Source: Pedobacter sandarakinus
GTDB lineage: Bacteria > Bacteroidota > Bacteroidia > Sphingobacteriales > Sphingobacteriaceae
Direction: 5' to 3'
Assembly (NCBI RefSeq): GCF_026240095.1
Contig: NZ_JAPIVG010000005.1
Span: 124,001-188,000 of the forward strand
DNA: 64,000 nucleotides
In this document: positions 1 through 8,916 of the stretch, in pieces
Layout of the letters: each line of letters starts with the position of its first letter
How positions within the stretch are numbered: the stretch's first letter is position 1
Notes under the pieces: generated by a model
Told to the model about the DNA's origin: nothing
What the model saw: only the letters and a program-made list of their open reading frames with translations
Database searches by the model: none
Made by a program: the position numbers and the translations under genes

Positions 1-1
1 T

Positions 2-514
2 CTGGTGCAGAGAGCCCAGTTAGCGGTAACCGGTCAGCTTGGAATTGTAAACGACCTTCAATCCACTATTTACAGAGGTTTATCTGAGGTTTCAGGAGTA
101 ATGAGGTCTCTGCTTTCTGTTAAGGATATTTATGAGATATCTCAGGATATTGTTATTGATGTGAATAAGGCGATAAATATCGCCTCTGGTGACCCGGTAT
201 TATTGCTGTTTGCCGAAGGAGGTGCTAGAGAGTTCAAAACCCGTTCGATCAACCTTGCTACCGAGGTTAGCTCTTTTGTATTAAAAGACGGGAGGGACGC
301 GCTGATGGATTCCGGTGAACGGGCAAAGCTTCTCAATAGGATCGTCACAGAACTTACCATCCTCCGGGGAGTGGCCTATGGCATGTACCGTACGATGTAC
401 TGGGCAAAGCAGCGCGGAATCTTAAATTCCCTAAACCCTTATGCCGGATATATCAATATTGATAAACGCATAGCGGACGATATTATCAGGAATGCCAAGA
501 TGCTCAAGCAATGA
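2..514 (+). CDS. Conjugation-block protein, paralogue 1 (5' end outside window)
   Basis: The frame is open to the window edge, so this is the C-terminal part of a longer protein; the GTG at 5 is probably not the true start. The sequence is clearly related to the genes at 511-1167 and 1172-1837. Shared are a DPxLLLFAE-like motif, a GRDALMD-like turn, and a C-terminal segment with SLNPY, YIN and DDII. By analogy with the paralogues the missing part should hold a signal peptide. Its stop overlaps the next start (ATGA). Function is unknown; its place before TraJ suggests an exported component of the mating apparatus, in the position of TraI in other Bacteroidota elements. Confidence 0.75.
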   Translation: MVQRAQLAVTGQLGIVNDLQSTIYRGLSEVSGVMRSLLSVKDIYEISQDIVIDVNKAINIASGDPVLLLFAEGGAREFKTRSINLATEVSSFVLKDGRDALMDSGERAKLLNRIVTELTILRGVAYGMYRTMYWAKQRGILNSLNPYAGYINIDKRIADDIIRNAKMLKQ

Positions 515-1167
515 AAAGCGCAGCATTTATCACGGCTATGATTTTTATATCAATGGCTGCTCATGCGCAGTTGAATGTCGGGCTTTTGCACCAGCTTGTG
601 GGTAATAGCAAAACAGAACACGGAAAACAGTCTGATGCGAGGGACAGGCAGGCGGGATCCACTGCAAATGAGGAGGCAAACAAAACCCTGATGGTAAGAT
701 TAAAGAATAAATACAGGGATATCCAGTCCAGATTCAAAACTTTGGGACTTGCTATTGATGCGGCGCAGATTGGAATCGAAGCTTATCCATTGATCGCTGA
801 TATTAACAGAAGCCAGGGGACGATTTTTGATTTATGCAAGGACGATCCTGTACTTTCCGTTCTGGCCATACAGGCAGAGTTGGATATGGGGGATCGGGCA
901 CATGCACTGCTGAATTTTTTGTACGGACTTGCTCTTTCTATGCAGGACATCAACCAGATGAAGCAGAGCGACCGCAAAATGCTCTTTTCCCATGTGCTCA
1001 CCGAACTCCGCCTGATAGCTGGGGCATCCAGAGGACTGGCGGTAACCCTTCAATATTCTTCAAGAAAAAAGGTTTTCAATCAGCTAAACCCTTTCTCAGA
1101 ATTTATCAATACCGATAAAAAACTGGTGGATGATATCCTTCGAAAAAAAGATATCCTTAAAAACTGA
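511..1167 (+). CDS. Exported conjugation-block protein, paralogue 2
   Basis: A 218-residue protein with an N-terminal signal peptide of about 20 residues ending in AHAQ. The C-terminal half keeps the family marks: DDPVLSVLA near the middle, then QLNPF, FINTD and DDILR at the end. It differs most from its neighbours in the first 80 residues, which are polar and partly charged. It is coupled to the preceding gene by an ATGA overlap. The role is not known; location and export signal point to a periplasmic part of the conjugation machine. I do not recognise a named domain. Confidence 0.75.
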   Translation: MKSAAFITAMIFISMAAHAQLNVGLLHQLVGNSKTEHGKQSDARDRQAGSTANEEANKTLMVRLKNKYRDIQSRFKTLGLAIDAAQIGIEAYPLIADINRSQGTIFDLCKDDPVLSVLAIQAELDMGDRAHALLNFLYGLALSMQDINQMKQSDRKMLFSHVLTELRLIAGASRGLAVTLQYSSRKKVFNQLNPFSEFINTDKKLVDDILRKKDILKN

Positions 1168-1171
1168 TGTT

Positions 1172-1837
1172 ATGAAATTGCTTATTTTAATTTTTTTAAT
1201 GCTGATTGGTCATTATTGTAGTAAGGCTCAAAAGGTAGTTTTTGACCGCGGGCATTTTAATATCGTTAATGAAAATGGCGCAGTACGTCTGGCAGCTGAA
1301 AATACGTATAACAGTTATTTAAATACGATCAACAACCGCCTTTCAGATATTAATCTCAATCTGGGCGCGGTCGTTATGGTTCAGTCATTAATTCTGTCTT
1401 CCTTAAGAGAAGTTGATCAGGGGCTCAAAACCGCAATCGCGGTCAGACAGATCGGCTCGCTGGTTGCCGAGATTTCATCGGAAAGTGCCGGGATGATTGA
1501 TATAGCCAAAACAGATCCCCATCTGCTGCTTTTTGCAGAAGAGGTTTCCCGCCAGTTAAAAGATAGGGGGGTAAACCTATTTTCAGAAGTCTCTGCTTTT
1601 GTATTGAAGGAAGGCGAAAACGTCCTCATGGATTTCGAAAAGCACGATGCGCTGCTTAAGAAAATTGCCCTAGAGCTCCGCGTCATCCGTGCCCTGGTAT
1701 TCAGCATGAAAAAATCCATGTACTGGGCAAAAATGAATGGAGTCTTCCGTTCGCTTAATCCCTATCAGGGCTTTATCAATCAGGATCTGCGTCTCGGGAG
1801 TGATATTTTATTCAAATCAAAACTTTTAAAACGATGA
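1172..1837 (+). CDS. Exported conjugation-block protein, paralogue 3
   Basis: The start chosen is ATG 1172, four bases after the preceding stop, because it places a good signal peptide (MKLLILIF to SKAQ) at the N-terminus; an ATG at 1130 would add 14 charged residues before it. The 221-residue product is close to paralogue 1: DPHLLLFAEE, VSAFVLKEG, a YWAK turn, SLNPY and the terminal DILF segment. A helical stretch with NTINNRLSDIN could form a coiled coil. It ends in an ATGA overlap with the next gene. A VirB5/TraI-like role is only an inference from position. Confidence 0.78.
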   Translation: MKLLILIFLMLIGHYCSKAQKVVFDRGHFNIVNENGAVRLAAENTYNSYLNTINNRLSDINLNLGAVVMVQSLILSSLREVDQGLKTAIAVRQIGSLVAEISSESAGMIDIAKTDPHLLLFAEEVSRQLKDRGVNLFSEVSAFVLKEGENVLMDFEKHDALLKKIALELRVIRALVFSMKKSMYWAKMNGVFRSLNPYQGFINQDLRLGSDILFKSKLLKR

Positions 1838-2607
1838 AAAAACCTTTTTTGCTTCTTTTCCTCTGTTTGCTCTCAACGCTCCTCTGGGCACAGAAGAAAA
1901 TTACCGACAAACACATTACCTACCAGCAGGAACGAATGGTCTTCAAGCAATGGGATGCGGATAAGTTTACGCCCAAACCAGGTTTTTTGGGGCTTAATCC
2001 AGATTACTGGATTACCTGGGCACTTCATCCAAATTATCCCAAAACAGATCTTAGGCCCTTGGGGCCGGTAGGGCCACAGACGCAGCGGATGATGTTTGCT
2101 GCGGCCATGCAAAATACGGATAACCTCTACAAATTGCATGCAGATACCCTTCGCAATACGGCGCTGAGCGAGGCCTCCAATTATTCTTCGGCACTGGCTT
2201 TCGCCGATCCCCTTTGGCTGATGTACTATCGCAACGAGTTTGAAGGGTTATTAAATCAGGTAGATTCCGATATGCTTGCAGGCCTTTCGTTTGCTGAACA
2301 GAAATACATGATCTCTACGGGGCTATTTGACTGGTTCAGGGAGGAAAGCCGTGCGCTTCTTGAAAGACTTGAAATCGCGAGGTCGACTACCATAGACCGG
2401 GGATCAAGGATAATGGCCTATCATAGGATGCTCGCAGAGTTTAGGAAACTTTCTGCTAGCTGGGAAACCAAGAAATCCAGGGCAAGGACCTATCTATCTA
2501 TCCGCTCATCTGCCGAGAAGTTGAGGTCTGGTGAGGTTCCAAGACCAGCATCATCAAAGAGCGATATACAAATTGCAAATGATATCCTTAAAAAATCAAA
2601 ACTATAA
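1834..2607 (+). CDS. Exported conjugation-block protein, distant paralogue 4
   Basis: A 257-residue protein with signal peptide (MKKPFLLLF to LLWAQ). The mature N-terminus, rich in Trp, Pro and Tyr (residues 25-80), has no counterpart in the three preceding proteins. The second half looks like a distant relative: ADPLWLMYYRNEFEGLL corresponds to their DPxLLLFAEE region, and the C-terminus ANDILKKSKL matches their final DDI(L/I) segment. It overlaps the previous gene by ATGA and is followed three bases later by traJ. It is a conserved-looking mating-apparatus component of unknown function. Confidence 0.75.
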   Translation: MKKPFLLLFLCLLSTLLWAQKKITDKHITYQQERMVFKQWDADKFTPKPGFLGLNPDYWITWALHPNYPKTDLRPLGPVGPQTQRMMFAAAMQNTDNLYKLHADTLRNTALSEASNYSSALAFADPLWLMYYRNEFEGLLNQVDSDMLAGLSFAEQKYMISTGLFDWFREESRALLERLEIARSTTIDRGSRIMAYHRMLAEFRKLSASWETKKSRARTYLSIRSSAEKLRSGEVPRPASSKSDIQIANDILKKSKL

Positions 2608-2610
2608 GCA

Positions 2611-3738
2611 ATGGATATTTTAAATGTTATAACCGGCACAGCCGGTTTTTTTGTGCAGTCTGTCCCCGATTCTTTCAAGGACACTTTTAATTTTCTTCAG
2701 GGCAACGGTGTCTATGAGGAAGGGATGATGCATTTTCTTCATGAGATGAAAAATACGATCTGGACCCACTATGATGCCTTTATTGCAGATGCGCAGGCAT
2801 TGGCAGCAATTTTTATGCTCATCTTTTTTGCTATTAAAAGCTATGAGATGATTTCAGGGGATAAACAGCTCGAAATAATGCCGCTACTTCGCCCTTTCGG
2901 TCTGACCATGGTAATCTTATGGTGGAGCATATTTACCCGGGTAATTGCCTATCCAACCGATGTGATTGAGCAAAAGACCTCGGCAATGTTCGATGGAAGC
3001 CAGACCGAGATCAATGACCTCAGGCTCCAAAGAGCAAAGCTAATGGTAGAGGTTTCTGATCAGCTCTATAAAATTCAGGCCGAAACGCAGACAGCAAAAA
3101 CAGAGGCCGATACCTGGTATGAAAATGCCTGGGAATCTGTAAAATCCTCGGTAAAAGAAGGGTTTTCCGAGGTTTGGAATCCCATTGTGGAAATGAGAAA
3201 CAGGCTGGAGGTTGGTCTGCAGCTTTTGGCTACCTCTCTTTTGGAGACACTCGCTATATGGATACTCAGGGTCTGCACCTACATTATTTTTATCATTCAG
3301 ATCATCTTTTCCACGATACTGATTATTCTAGGCCCCTTTTCAGTAGCCGTTTCTATTCTGCCAGCTTTCAGGGATTCCTTTTCGACATGGGTGGCAAGGT
3401 TCATTTCCGTAAACCTTTATTCCGGTATTGCCTATTTAGTGATGTATGTAGCCTCTCTCTTTCAGCATTATGCTCTTGAGGCAGAAATTACCCGTTATCA
3501 GGAGCTTGTTGGGACTGGCGGGGCAAGCCTTGAAAAACTTGGATGGTTTGCCAGTAATGGAGTTCTCTCCTTTGGAATGGTAATCGTAACCTTTATCATC
3601 GGTGCACTAACTATGCTTACCGTGCCGAGCATTTCAACATGGATAGTATCCACATCGGGTGTATCTTCTGCCGCAAGTTCTATGGGAAGAGGTGCATCAA
3701 GCATGACCAGGGTTGCTGGACAGATAATGGGAGGATAG
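2611..3738 (+). CDS. traJ: Conjugative transfer protein TraJ, VirB6-like polytopic membrane protein
   Basis: A 375-residue protein with several hydrophobic segments: near 60-85 (ALAAIFMLIFFAIKSYEM), 95-115, a cluster around 210-260, and one around 310-330. Between 130 and 200 is a long charged helical region. A Gly/Ser-rich tail (SGVSSAASSMGRGASS) closes the protein. Order before traK, traM and traN and the phrase IKSYEMISGD fit the TraJ family of Bacteroidota conjugative transposons, which corresponds to VirB6 in the inner-membrane channel. The assignment rests on topology and synteny, not on a catalytic motif. Confidence 0.8.
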   Translation: MDILNVITGTAGFFVQSVPDSFKDTFNFLQGNGVYEEGMMHFLHEMKNTIWTHYDAFIADAQALAAIFMLIFFAIKSYEMISGDKQLEIMPLLRPFGLTMVILWWSIFTRVIAYPTDVIEQKTSAMFDGSQTEINDLRLQRAKLMVEVSDQLYKIQAETQTAKTEADTWYENAWESVKSSVKEGFSEVWNPIVEMRNRLEVGLQLLATSLLETLAIWILRVCTYIIFIIQIIFSTILIILGPFSVAVSILPAFRDSFSTWVARFISVNLYSGIAYLVMYVASLFQHYALEAEITRYQELVGTGGASLEKLGWFASNGVLSFGMVIVTFIIGALTMLTVPSISTWIVSTSGVSSAASSMGRGASSMTRVAGQIMGG

Positions 3739-3742
3739 AGAG

Positions 3743-4363
3743 ATGATGATAAAAAGTATCGAATCCAAAATCCGTCTGGCCACATTCCTTTCGCTGGGAA
3801 GTTTTTTGCTCTGTCTATCGGTAGTCGCTGTTGTTTCTTTTTTTGCCTATGGATATGTTAGGGATTCTCGTAAAAGTATTTATATTCTTGACCCCTCGGG
3901 AACACCAATCCTGGCAAAACAGACCGATGTGCAGCTAAACAGAGCAGCAGAATACCAGGCACATATTGCAAAATTCCATTCTCTTTTCTTTTCACTGGTA
4001 CCAGATGATAAGTTCATAGAATATCAGATGAAACAGGCCATGTACCTTATTGATGAAAGTGGTGCCCTTCAGTATAATAACCTGAAGGAAAAAGGTTTTT
4101 TTACCTCTATTCTCTCCTCCTCTGCTGTACTCACGCTCCGCACCGATTCTATTTTTTTAGATGAAAAAAGAATGTATTTCCGGTATTATGGTACCCAGAA
4201 AATAGACAGGAGAAGCTCGAGCGTCACCCGCTCGCTTATCACGGAGGGAAGCCTGGTCGATCTTGAAACAAGATCTGACAATAATCCCCACGCGGTCTTA
4301 ATTACCAGATGGAAGACATTAGAGAACAGGGATATTTCAACTATAGATAAAAATGCATTTTAA
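3743..4363 (+). CDS. traK: Conjugative transfer protein TraK, VirB8-like
   Basis: A 206-residue bitopic inner-membrane protein: short cytoplasmic N-terminus, one membrane helix at about 15-38, then a periplasmic domain of about 165 residues. The periplasmic part holds the TraK signature region with EYQAHIAKFHSLFFSLVPDD, where the family places conserved His and Phe residues. VirB8-type proteins form the assembly platform of the secretion channel. It starts five bases after traJ, and its stop TAA shares one base with the ATG of the next gene. Confidence 0.87.
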   Translation: MMIKSIESKIRLATFLSLGSFLLCLSVVAVVSFFAYGYVRDSRKSIYILDPSGTPILAKQTDVQLNRAAEYQAHIAKFHSLFFSLVPDDKFIEYQMKQAMYLIDESGALQYNNLKEKGFFTSILSSSAVLTLRTDSIFLDEKRMYFRYYGTQKIDRRSSSVTRSLITEGSLVDLETRSDNNPHAVLITRWKTLENRDISTIDKNAF

Positions 4364-4746
4364 TGAAAAAGACAACTGTGTTTTCAGAACTCAGAAATGA
4401 GTTCTCTGATCTGATCGAACATCTCCTGGCCTCCATATCAGGCTTTTTTAAAAAATACCCGAAGGTTATCTTCTCATCTATGGTGCTGCTACTAGCCAGT
4501 TCCTTTCTCTTGTGCTTTACGCTGCTGAGAATGGAATCAAAAGCCCCTATAGAAAAAAAAGCACTGCTAAAAGTTGAGGGCGGGCTTAGCGAGATAGGAA
4601 CAACTTTAAGTAAGCTTAAAAGAACTCTTGAAATTAGGGAAGCGCTGAAAGTTTTATTGACCAAGGAAACGCTAAATAGCCAGGACAGCCTGCTCATGGT
4701 CAGTATGGTAGCCGAGCTTGAGCGTGCCGGCCAAACGAAGAATTAA
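4363..4746 (+). CDS. Small membrane protein in TraL position
   Basis: A 127-residue protein with one strong membrane helix at about 37-55, a charged cytoplasmic N-terminus (residues 1-34) and a helical C-terminal half rich in Lys, Glu and Leu that could form a coiled coil. It sits between traK and traM, where many Bacteroidota conjugative elements have the small protein TraL, but I see no sequence feature that proves homology. Overlap by one base with traK indicates coupled translation. It may link the membrane platform to the TraM/TraN outer complex. Confidence 0.7.
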   Translation: MKKTTVFSELRNEFSDLIEHLLASISGFFKKYPKVIFSSMVLLLASSFLLCFTLLRMESKAPIEKKALLKVEGGLSEIGTTLSKLKRTLEIREALKVLLTKETLNSQDSLLMVSMVAELERAGQTKN

Positions 4747-4755
4747 TTAAAATAT

Positions 4756-5982
4756 ATGAAAAAAATAGATTTAAAAAAGCCCAGGTACGCGCTTCCCATA
4801 ATCTGTCTGCCTTTTCTTTTTCTCTTCTTTTATGTCTATAAAAGCAGTTTTGGAAAAGAAGGTAAAATAGTCCTGGGAAGAGATTCGCTACAGACCAACG
4901 TGGCAAATGTTTCCGAGCTGGTGAGGAACCAGGAGCTTTCGGGAAAGCTGGATGCCTTTAGAAATAAATTCAAGCAGGCCGATGGATACACTGCTGTTGG
5001 TAGTATTGGTGAAGAAAACCAGCAGCTTGCAGAAGTAAGCTCATCCTACAATTTGAGGGAAAAGCGTATCCTAGATTCCATTGACCAGGTAATGAAGGCA
5101 AAATATGCTCTGCCAGGCAGACCGGAAAATGTGAGCCATGGATATTCTGCGGCAGGACAGGGATTTGTAAAGTCACGGAACCCTTCCAAAACCGAGCAGG
5201 ACATCGCACTCGCCTCGGCACTCTCGAAGATAAAAATGCAGGAGAACAGGGTGAATAAGGAGGTTGATAACTCTAAAAACCCATCCGATCCCATGCAGCT
5301 TTTTCGGGCGCAGATGGCTCTTGTGGACAGTATGGGGAAAGCTAATGATCCCGCCGTAAGGGAGAATATGGAAAAAGAACGAGCTCTGAAACTGGCCGAA
5401 GCAGAAGCCAAAAGCAGGAAGATCATTCCGGTCAAAAGATCGCCTGGCGTTTCGGGGGCGTTCAATACCATAGTTTCAGGAGATGGCGAACGCCCTATTT
5501 CTGCGATCATTGATCAGGATATTACCGGCTTTTCAGGATCACGCCTGCGAGTACGGCTGACTGATGATATCATGGCCGGCAAGTTTATGATCCCTAAAGG
5601 TACCTACCTCTATGCAACTATTTCAGGGTTTTCTGCCCAGAGGGTATCCTTGGTGATCTCATCTGTATTCCATGGCGGGGAAATTCTGCCGGTAAATCTT
5701 CAGGTTTATGACAACGATGGAATGGCCGGTATTTATGTTCCATCATCCGCCTTTCGCGAATTTACCAGGGACATGAGCAGTTCAAGCACGCAAGGGATTA
5801 CCATCCAGCAGATGGCGGAAAACAACAATCAACTCGTTATGGGGGTGCTTTCCAAGATGTTCCAGTCTACAACAACAGCGGTAAACAAGTTGATCAGGTC
5901 CAATAAGGTCAAGGTCAGATACAATACCCAGGTTTATCTCATTGATCCCAATGAGCTTAAAAGAAAACAACAATCTTATTAG
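4756..5982 (+). CDS. traM: Conjugative transfer protein TraM, VirB10-like
   Basis: A 408-residue protein. Residues 7-30 (KPRYALPIICLPFLFLFF) are the family's typical start: basic patch plus membrane anchor. A long charged periplasmic linker follows (about 40-220), then a globular C-terminal domain of about 180 residues with IDQDITGFSGSRLRVRL and IPKGTYLYATISGF, which matches the TraM/VirB10 C-terminal domain. Such proteins span the envelope and couple the inner-membrane ATPases to the outer-membrane pore. Ten bases separate it from the preceding gene and six from traN. Confidence 0.9.
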   Translation: MKKIDLKKPRYALPIICLPFLFLFFYVYKSSFGKEGKIVLGRDSLQTNVANVSELVRNQELSGKLDAFRNKFKQADGYTAVGSIGEENQQLAEVSSSYNLREKRILDSIDQVMKAKYALPGRPENVSHGYSAAGQGFVKSRNPSKTEQDIALASALSKIKMQENRVNKEVDNSKNPSDPMQLFRAQMALVDSMGKANDPAVRENMEKERALKLAEAEAKSRKIIPVKRSPGVSGAFNTIVSGDGERPISAIIDQDITGFSGSRLRVRLTDDIMAGKFMIPKGTYLYATISGFSAQRVSLVISSVFHGGEILPVNLQVYDNDGMAGIYVPSSAFREFTRDMSSSSTQGITIQQMAENNNQLVMGVLSKMFQSTTTAVNKLIRSNKVKVRYNTQVYLIDPNELKRKQQSY

Positions 5983-5988
5983 AATTTC

Positions 5989-6828
5989 ATGAAAAAAATA
6001 TTGTTCCTAGCTCAGATTTTCCTGAGCTCACTGGCTCTTTATGCGCAAGTGCCACACTCAGTTACCGTTGCCGATATTCCGGTAATCGGAATATCGGGTT
6101 CAGTTTCACTCCATTTCATCTCGCCAGAGAAAATTTCCTATGTAGACCTATCCAGCAGTTCGCTGATTGGTGACCTTCCGAAAAAGAACATTCTCAGGAT
6201 CAAGGCGATTCCAGACTCTGTTGCCAATCTTAGTACCAGCGGCGATGCTGGCTTGGTTACCATTGTCGGAGAAACCTTTATTGCACAATACAGACTCTCC
6301 TTTTTATCGCCTTCCAATCCCGAGCTGGTTTCCACACAAATCGATATCCTGCCAACCTATATGAGATCCGTTGATATTTCGGGGATAGGATTATCACAGA
6401 ACGAAATGAAGAGCAATGCACTTTCCCTGCTAGAGCGCAGAGGGGATTCCCGAATTAAAAAAGAATCAGCCTTCGGGATATCTCTGGTTGTCAACAGGGT
6501 TTATACCCTTGGCGATTGCATCCTCCTTGACCTGAGCTTCCAGAACTCCACAAATCTCATCTTTGATGTCGACGAGCTGAGGTTTAAGATAGCCGACAGA
6601 AAGATCAATAAATCCACCAATGTCCAGTCCATAGAGTTAAAGCCGGTCTTTCAGCTTTATCCCTTTGAAAGATTTTCGAAATCCTATCGTAATATTTATA
6701 TCCTTAAAAAAACCACCTTTCCCGGTGACAAGGAATTCAGTATTGAATTATCGGAAAAGCAGATTTCCGGAAGAAATCTTCGCGCTTCATTAAGTTACTC
6801 CGATATCCTAAACGCCGACACCTTTTAA
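5989..6828 (+). CDS. traN: Conjugative transfer protein TraN, VirB9-like (DUF4138)
   Basis: A 279-residue exported protein with signal peptide ending in LYAQ (residue 20). The mature N-terminal domain begins with VTVADIPVIGISGSVSLHF, the beta-strand pattern of DUF4138/TraN. The C-terminal domain (about 135-279) has LDLSFQNSTNLIFDVDELRF and ends in strands typical of VirB9 C-terminal domains that contact VirB10. It should form the outer-membrane part of the channel with TraM. Length is slightly below the usual 290-330. It is directly followed by the coupling protein gene. Confidence 0.88.
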   Translation: MKKILFLAQIFLSSLALYAQVPHSVTVADIPVIGISGSVSLHFISPEKISYVDLSSSSLIGDLPKKNILRIKAIPDSVANLSTSGDAGLVTIVGETFIAQYRLSFLSPSNPELVSTQIDILPTYMRSVDISGIGLSQNEMKSNALSLLERRGDSRIKKESAFGISLVVNRVYTLGDCILLDLSFQNSTNLIFDVDELRFKIADRKINKSTNVQSIELKPVFQLYPFERFSKSYRNIYILKKTTFPGDKEFSIELSEKQISGRNLRASLSYSDILNADTF

Positions 6829-6837
6829 TGTTTCATT

Positions 6838-8880
6838 ATGGAAGAAAGCAAGGAACAACAGAGCCTGCACCGCTTCCTTCAGTTTGCCATTTATCTAGCC
6901 CTTTTGCTAGATGTGCTCATGTTTGTCTATGCAACTAAGCTGTTAACTGATTCTGGTGCAGAGAAAATCGGGCTCGCCAGGTTTCTGGTGCGTATGTCAC
7001 GGATTATTATTTACCAACACCCGCTCTACAGCCGGTTTTTCTCGTTGTTGCTTATCTCGCTGGTTTCAATCGGGACACTGAGCAAAAAAGAAAAAGATCT
7101 TGATGCTAAAACAGCGATCATTTATCCGCTCGTGTTGGGGTTAGTCTTAATGGCGGCCAGTATCTTTTTTTTCGGTGAAAAGGGGACTGCGGTTTTTTAT
7201 CTGACCAGCTGGCAGGATATCGGGTATATCTCTTTATTGTTGATGGGGACGATCCTGGTGCACCTAGCGATGGACAATGTTTCCAAGATTATCAGCTCTT
7301 CTTTAGGTAAGGATAAGTGGAATACCGAAGAAGAATCCTTTATGCAGGCAAGAAAGCCTGTGAACGGACCATTTGCAGTTACCATCCCCTCACTTTTTTA
7401 TTACCGCAAGAAAGTACATTCGGGCTTCATTAACATAGAGAACATCTTTCGCGGAACGCTTTTGATCGGGACCCCGGGCTCGGGCAAGAGTTTTGGCATT
7501 GTTATGCCCTTTATCCGCCAGCTTGTCTTTAAGGAGTTCTGTATCTGCTGTTATGACTTTAAGTTTCCCGACCTGGGTCAGATCGCCTATTACCATTACC
7601 TGCTGGGTAAAAAGCAGGACAGGCTCTCAGGCTTTGATTTTCATGTCATCAACTTAACCCAAGTAGAGCGGAGCAGGAGAATAAATGTATTAAGACCAGA
7701 TTACATAGTAACGCTGGCCGATGCTGGCGAAACAGCGGAAGCACTGGTAGAAGCCTTGAAAAAAGGGGATAAATCCGGTGGTAGCGATCAGTTCTTTACC
7801 CAGAGTGCGGTAAATTTTCTCTCCTCCTGCATTTATTTCTTTTCTCAGTACCAGGGAGGGAAGTATTCTACTTTTCCGCACGTACTTTCATTTTTGAACT
7901 GTAGTTATGAGCAGATTTTTTCGGTGCTGTTTTCCAATCCTGAGCTTGGGAGCTTACTTTCTCCATTTGCCACTGCATGGCAGGCTAAAGCTTTCAACCA
8001 GCTAGAGGGGCAGATCGGAACGCTAAAGGTATTCATCTCCCGCCTAGCTACAAAAGAAACGTTCTGGGTTTTTTCTGGGGATGATTTCAACTTAAAGATT
8101 TCATCCCGGGTGGAGCCCTCTATATTAGTCCTTGCCAATGACCCCAATACACAGAATATCAATTCCGCCTGCTATTCTGTAGTGCTCAACAGGCTGACCA
8201 GGCTTATCAACTCTAAAGGAAACCGGCCCTCGGCCTTGATTATCGATGAGCTGCCAACCTTATTTGTGCACCGCATTGAAAATCTAATTGCCACTGCCAG
8301 ATCAAATAAGGTAGCGGTTCTCATGGGACTCCAGGAGCTTCCACAGTTTCAGCAGCAATATGGAAAGGATACCGCAACCACCATTACCTCGGTAGTAGGG
8401 AATGTACTTTCTGGCTCGGTAAGGAACAAGGAAACGCTGGAATGGCTGGAGCGGCTTTTTGGGAAAGTTAAGCAACAGTCAGAGAGCTTGTCCATTGATA
8501 GAACCAAGACATCGGTGTCGCTCTCGGAAAAACTAGAATCGCTGATTCCTGCAGGTAAGATCGCATCATTGAAAGCCGGAGAGCTCGTTGGTATGCTTGC
8601 AGCGGATGCAGTAGAAGAATATACCGGAAAATTTGATACCTCGGCGATCAACTGCAGGGTGAACCTTGATATGGAGGCAATAGCTACAGAGGAAAAAGCT
8701 TACCCTGATATGCCGTTGTATTATGATTTCGCAGGAAAAAAGGATGAGATTCTCCGTAAAAACTTCATGCGCATAAATGATGAAATACAGGTATTGGTTA
8801 AAAAATTCAGAACCGAGGCTACCGTCCCAAAAAATGGGGAAAGTCCCAAAGCCTCCATGGCAGGCGGAATGAAGAGATAA
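6838..8880 (+). CDS. Type IV coupling protein (conjugal DNA transfer ATPase)
   Basis: A 680-residue VirD4/TraG-class ATPase that delivers relaxase-bound DNA to the secretion channel. Four hydrophobic segments lie in the first 160 residues (about 15-35, 60-80, 95-115, 130-150). The Walker A motif GTPGSGKS is at about 209-216 and the Walker B motif ALIIDELP near 465-472. QELPQ after it fits the sensor region of the family. The C-terminus is charged. In other Bacteroidota elements this protein is called MobC or TraG; I give no symbol because the names conflict. It starts ten bases after traN, so it shares the transfer operon. The relaxase partner is not in the window. Confidence 0.9.
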   Translation: MEESKEQQSLHRFLQFAIYLALLLDVLMFVYATKLLTDSGAEKIGLARFLVRMSRIIIYQHPLYSRFFSLLLISLVSIGTLSKKEKDLDAKTAIIYPLVLGLVLMAASIFFFGEKGTAVFYLTSWQDIGYISLLLMGTILVHLAMDNVSKIISSSLGKDKWNTEEESFMQARKPVNGPFAVTIPSLFYYRKKVHSGFINIENIFRGTLLIGTPGSGKSFGIVMPFIRQLVFKEFCICCYDFKFPDLGQIAYYHYLLGKKQDRLSGFDFHVINLTQVERSRRINVLRPDYIVTLADAGETAEALVEALKKGDKSGGSDQFFTQSAVNFLSSCIYFFSQYQGGKYSTFPHVLSFLNCSYEQIFSVLFSNPELGSLLSPFATAWQAKAFNQLEGQIGTLKVFISRLATKETFWVFSGDDFNLKISSRVEPSILVLANDPNTQNINSACYSVVLNRLTRLINSKGNRPSALIIDELPTLFVHRIENLIATARSNKVAVLMGLQELPQFQQQYGKDTATTITSVVGNVLSGSVRNKETLEWLERLFGKVKQQSESLSIDRTKTSVSLSEKLESLIPAGKIASLKAGELVGMLAADAVEEYTGKFDTSAINCRVNLDMEAIATEEKAYPDMPLYYDFAGKKDEILRKNFMRINDEIQVLVKKFRTEATVPKNGESPKASMAGGMKR

Positions 8881-8916
8881 ACAAACTATTTTTTTTCAAT
8901 CTTAAAATCAATTTTT

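Noticed and set aside
8881..8916. Terminator after the coupling protein gene
   Set aside because: There is a T-run but no stem before it.
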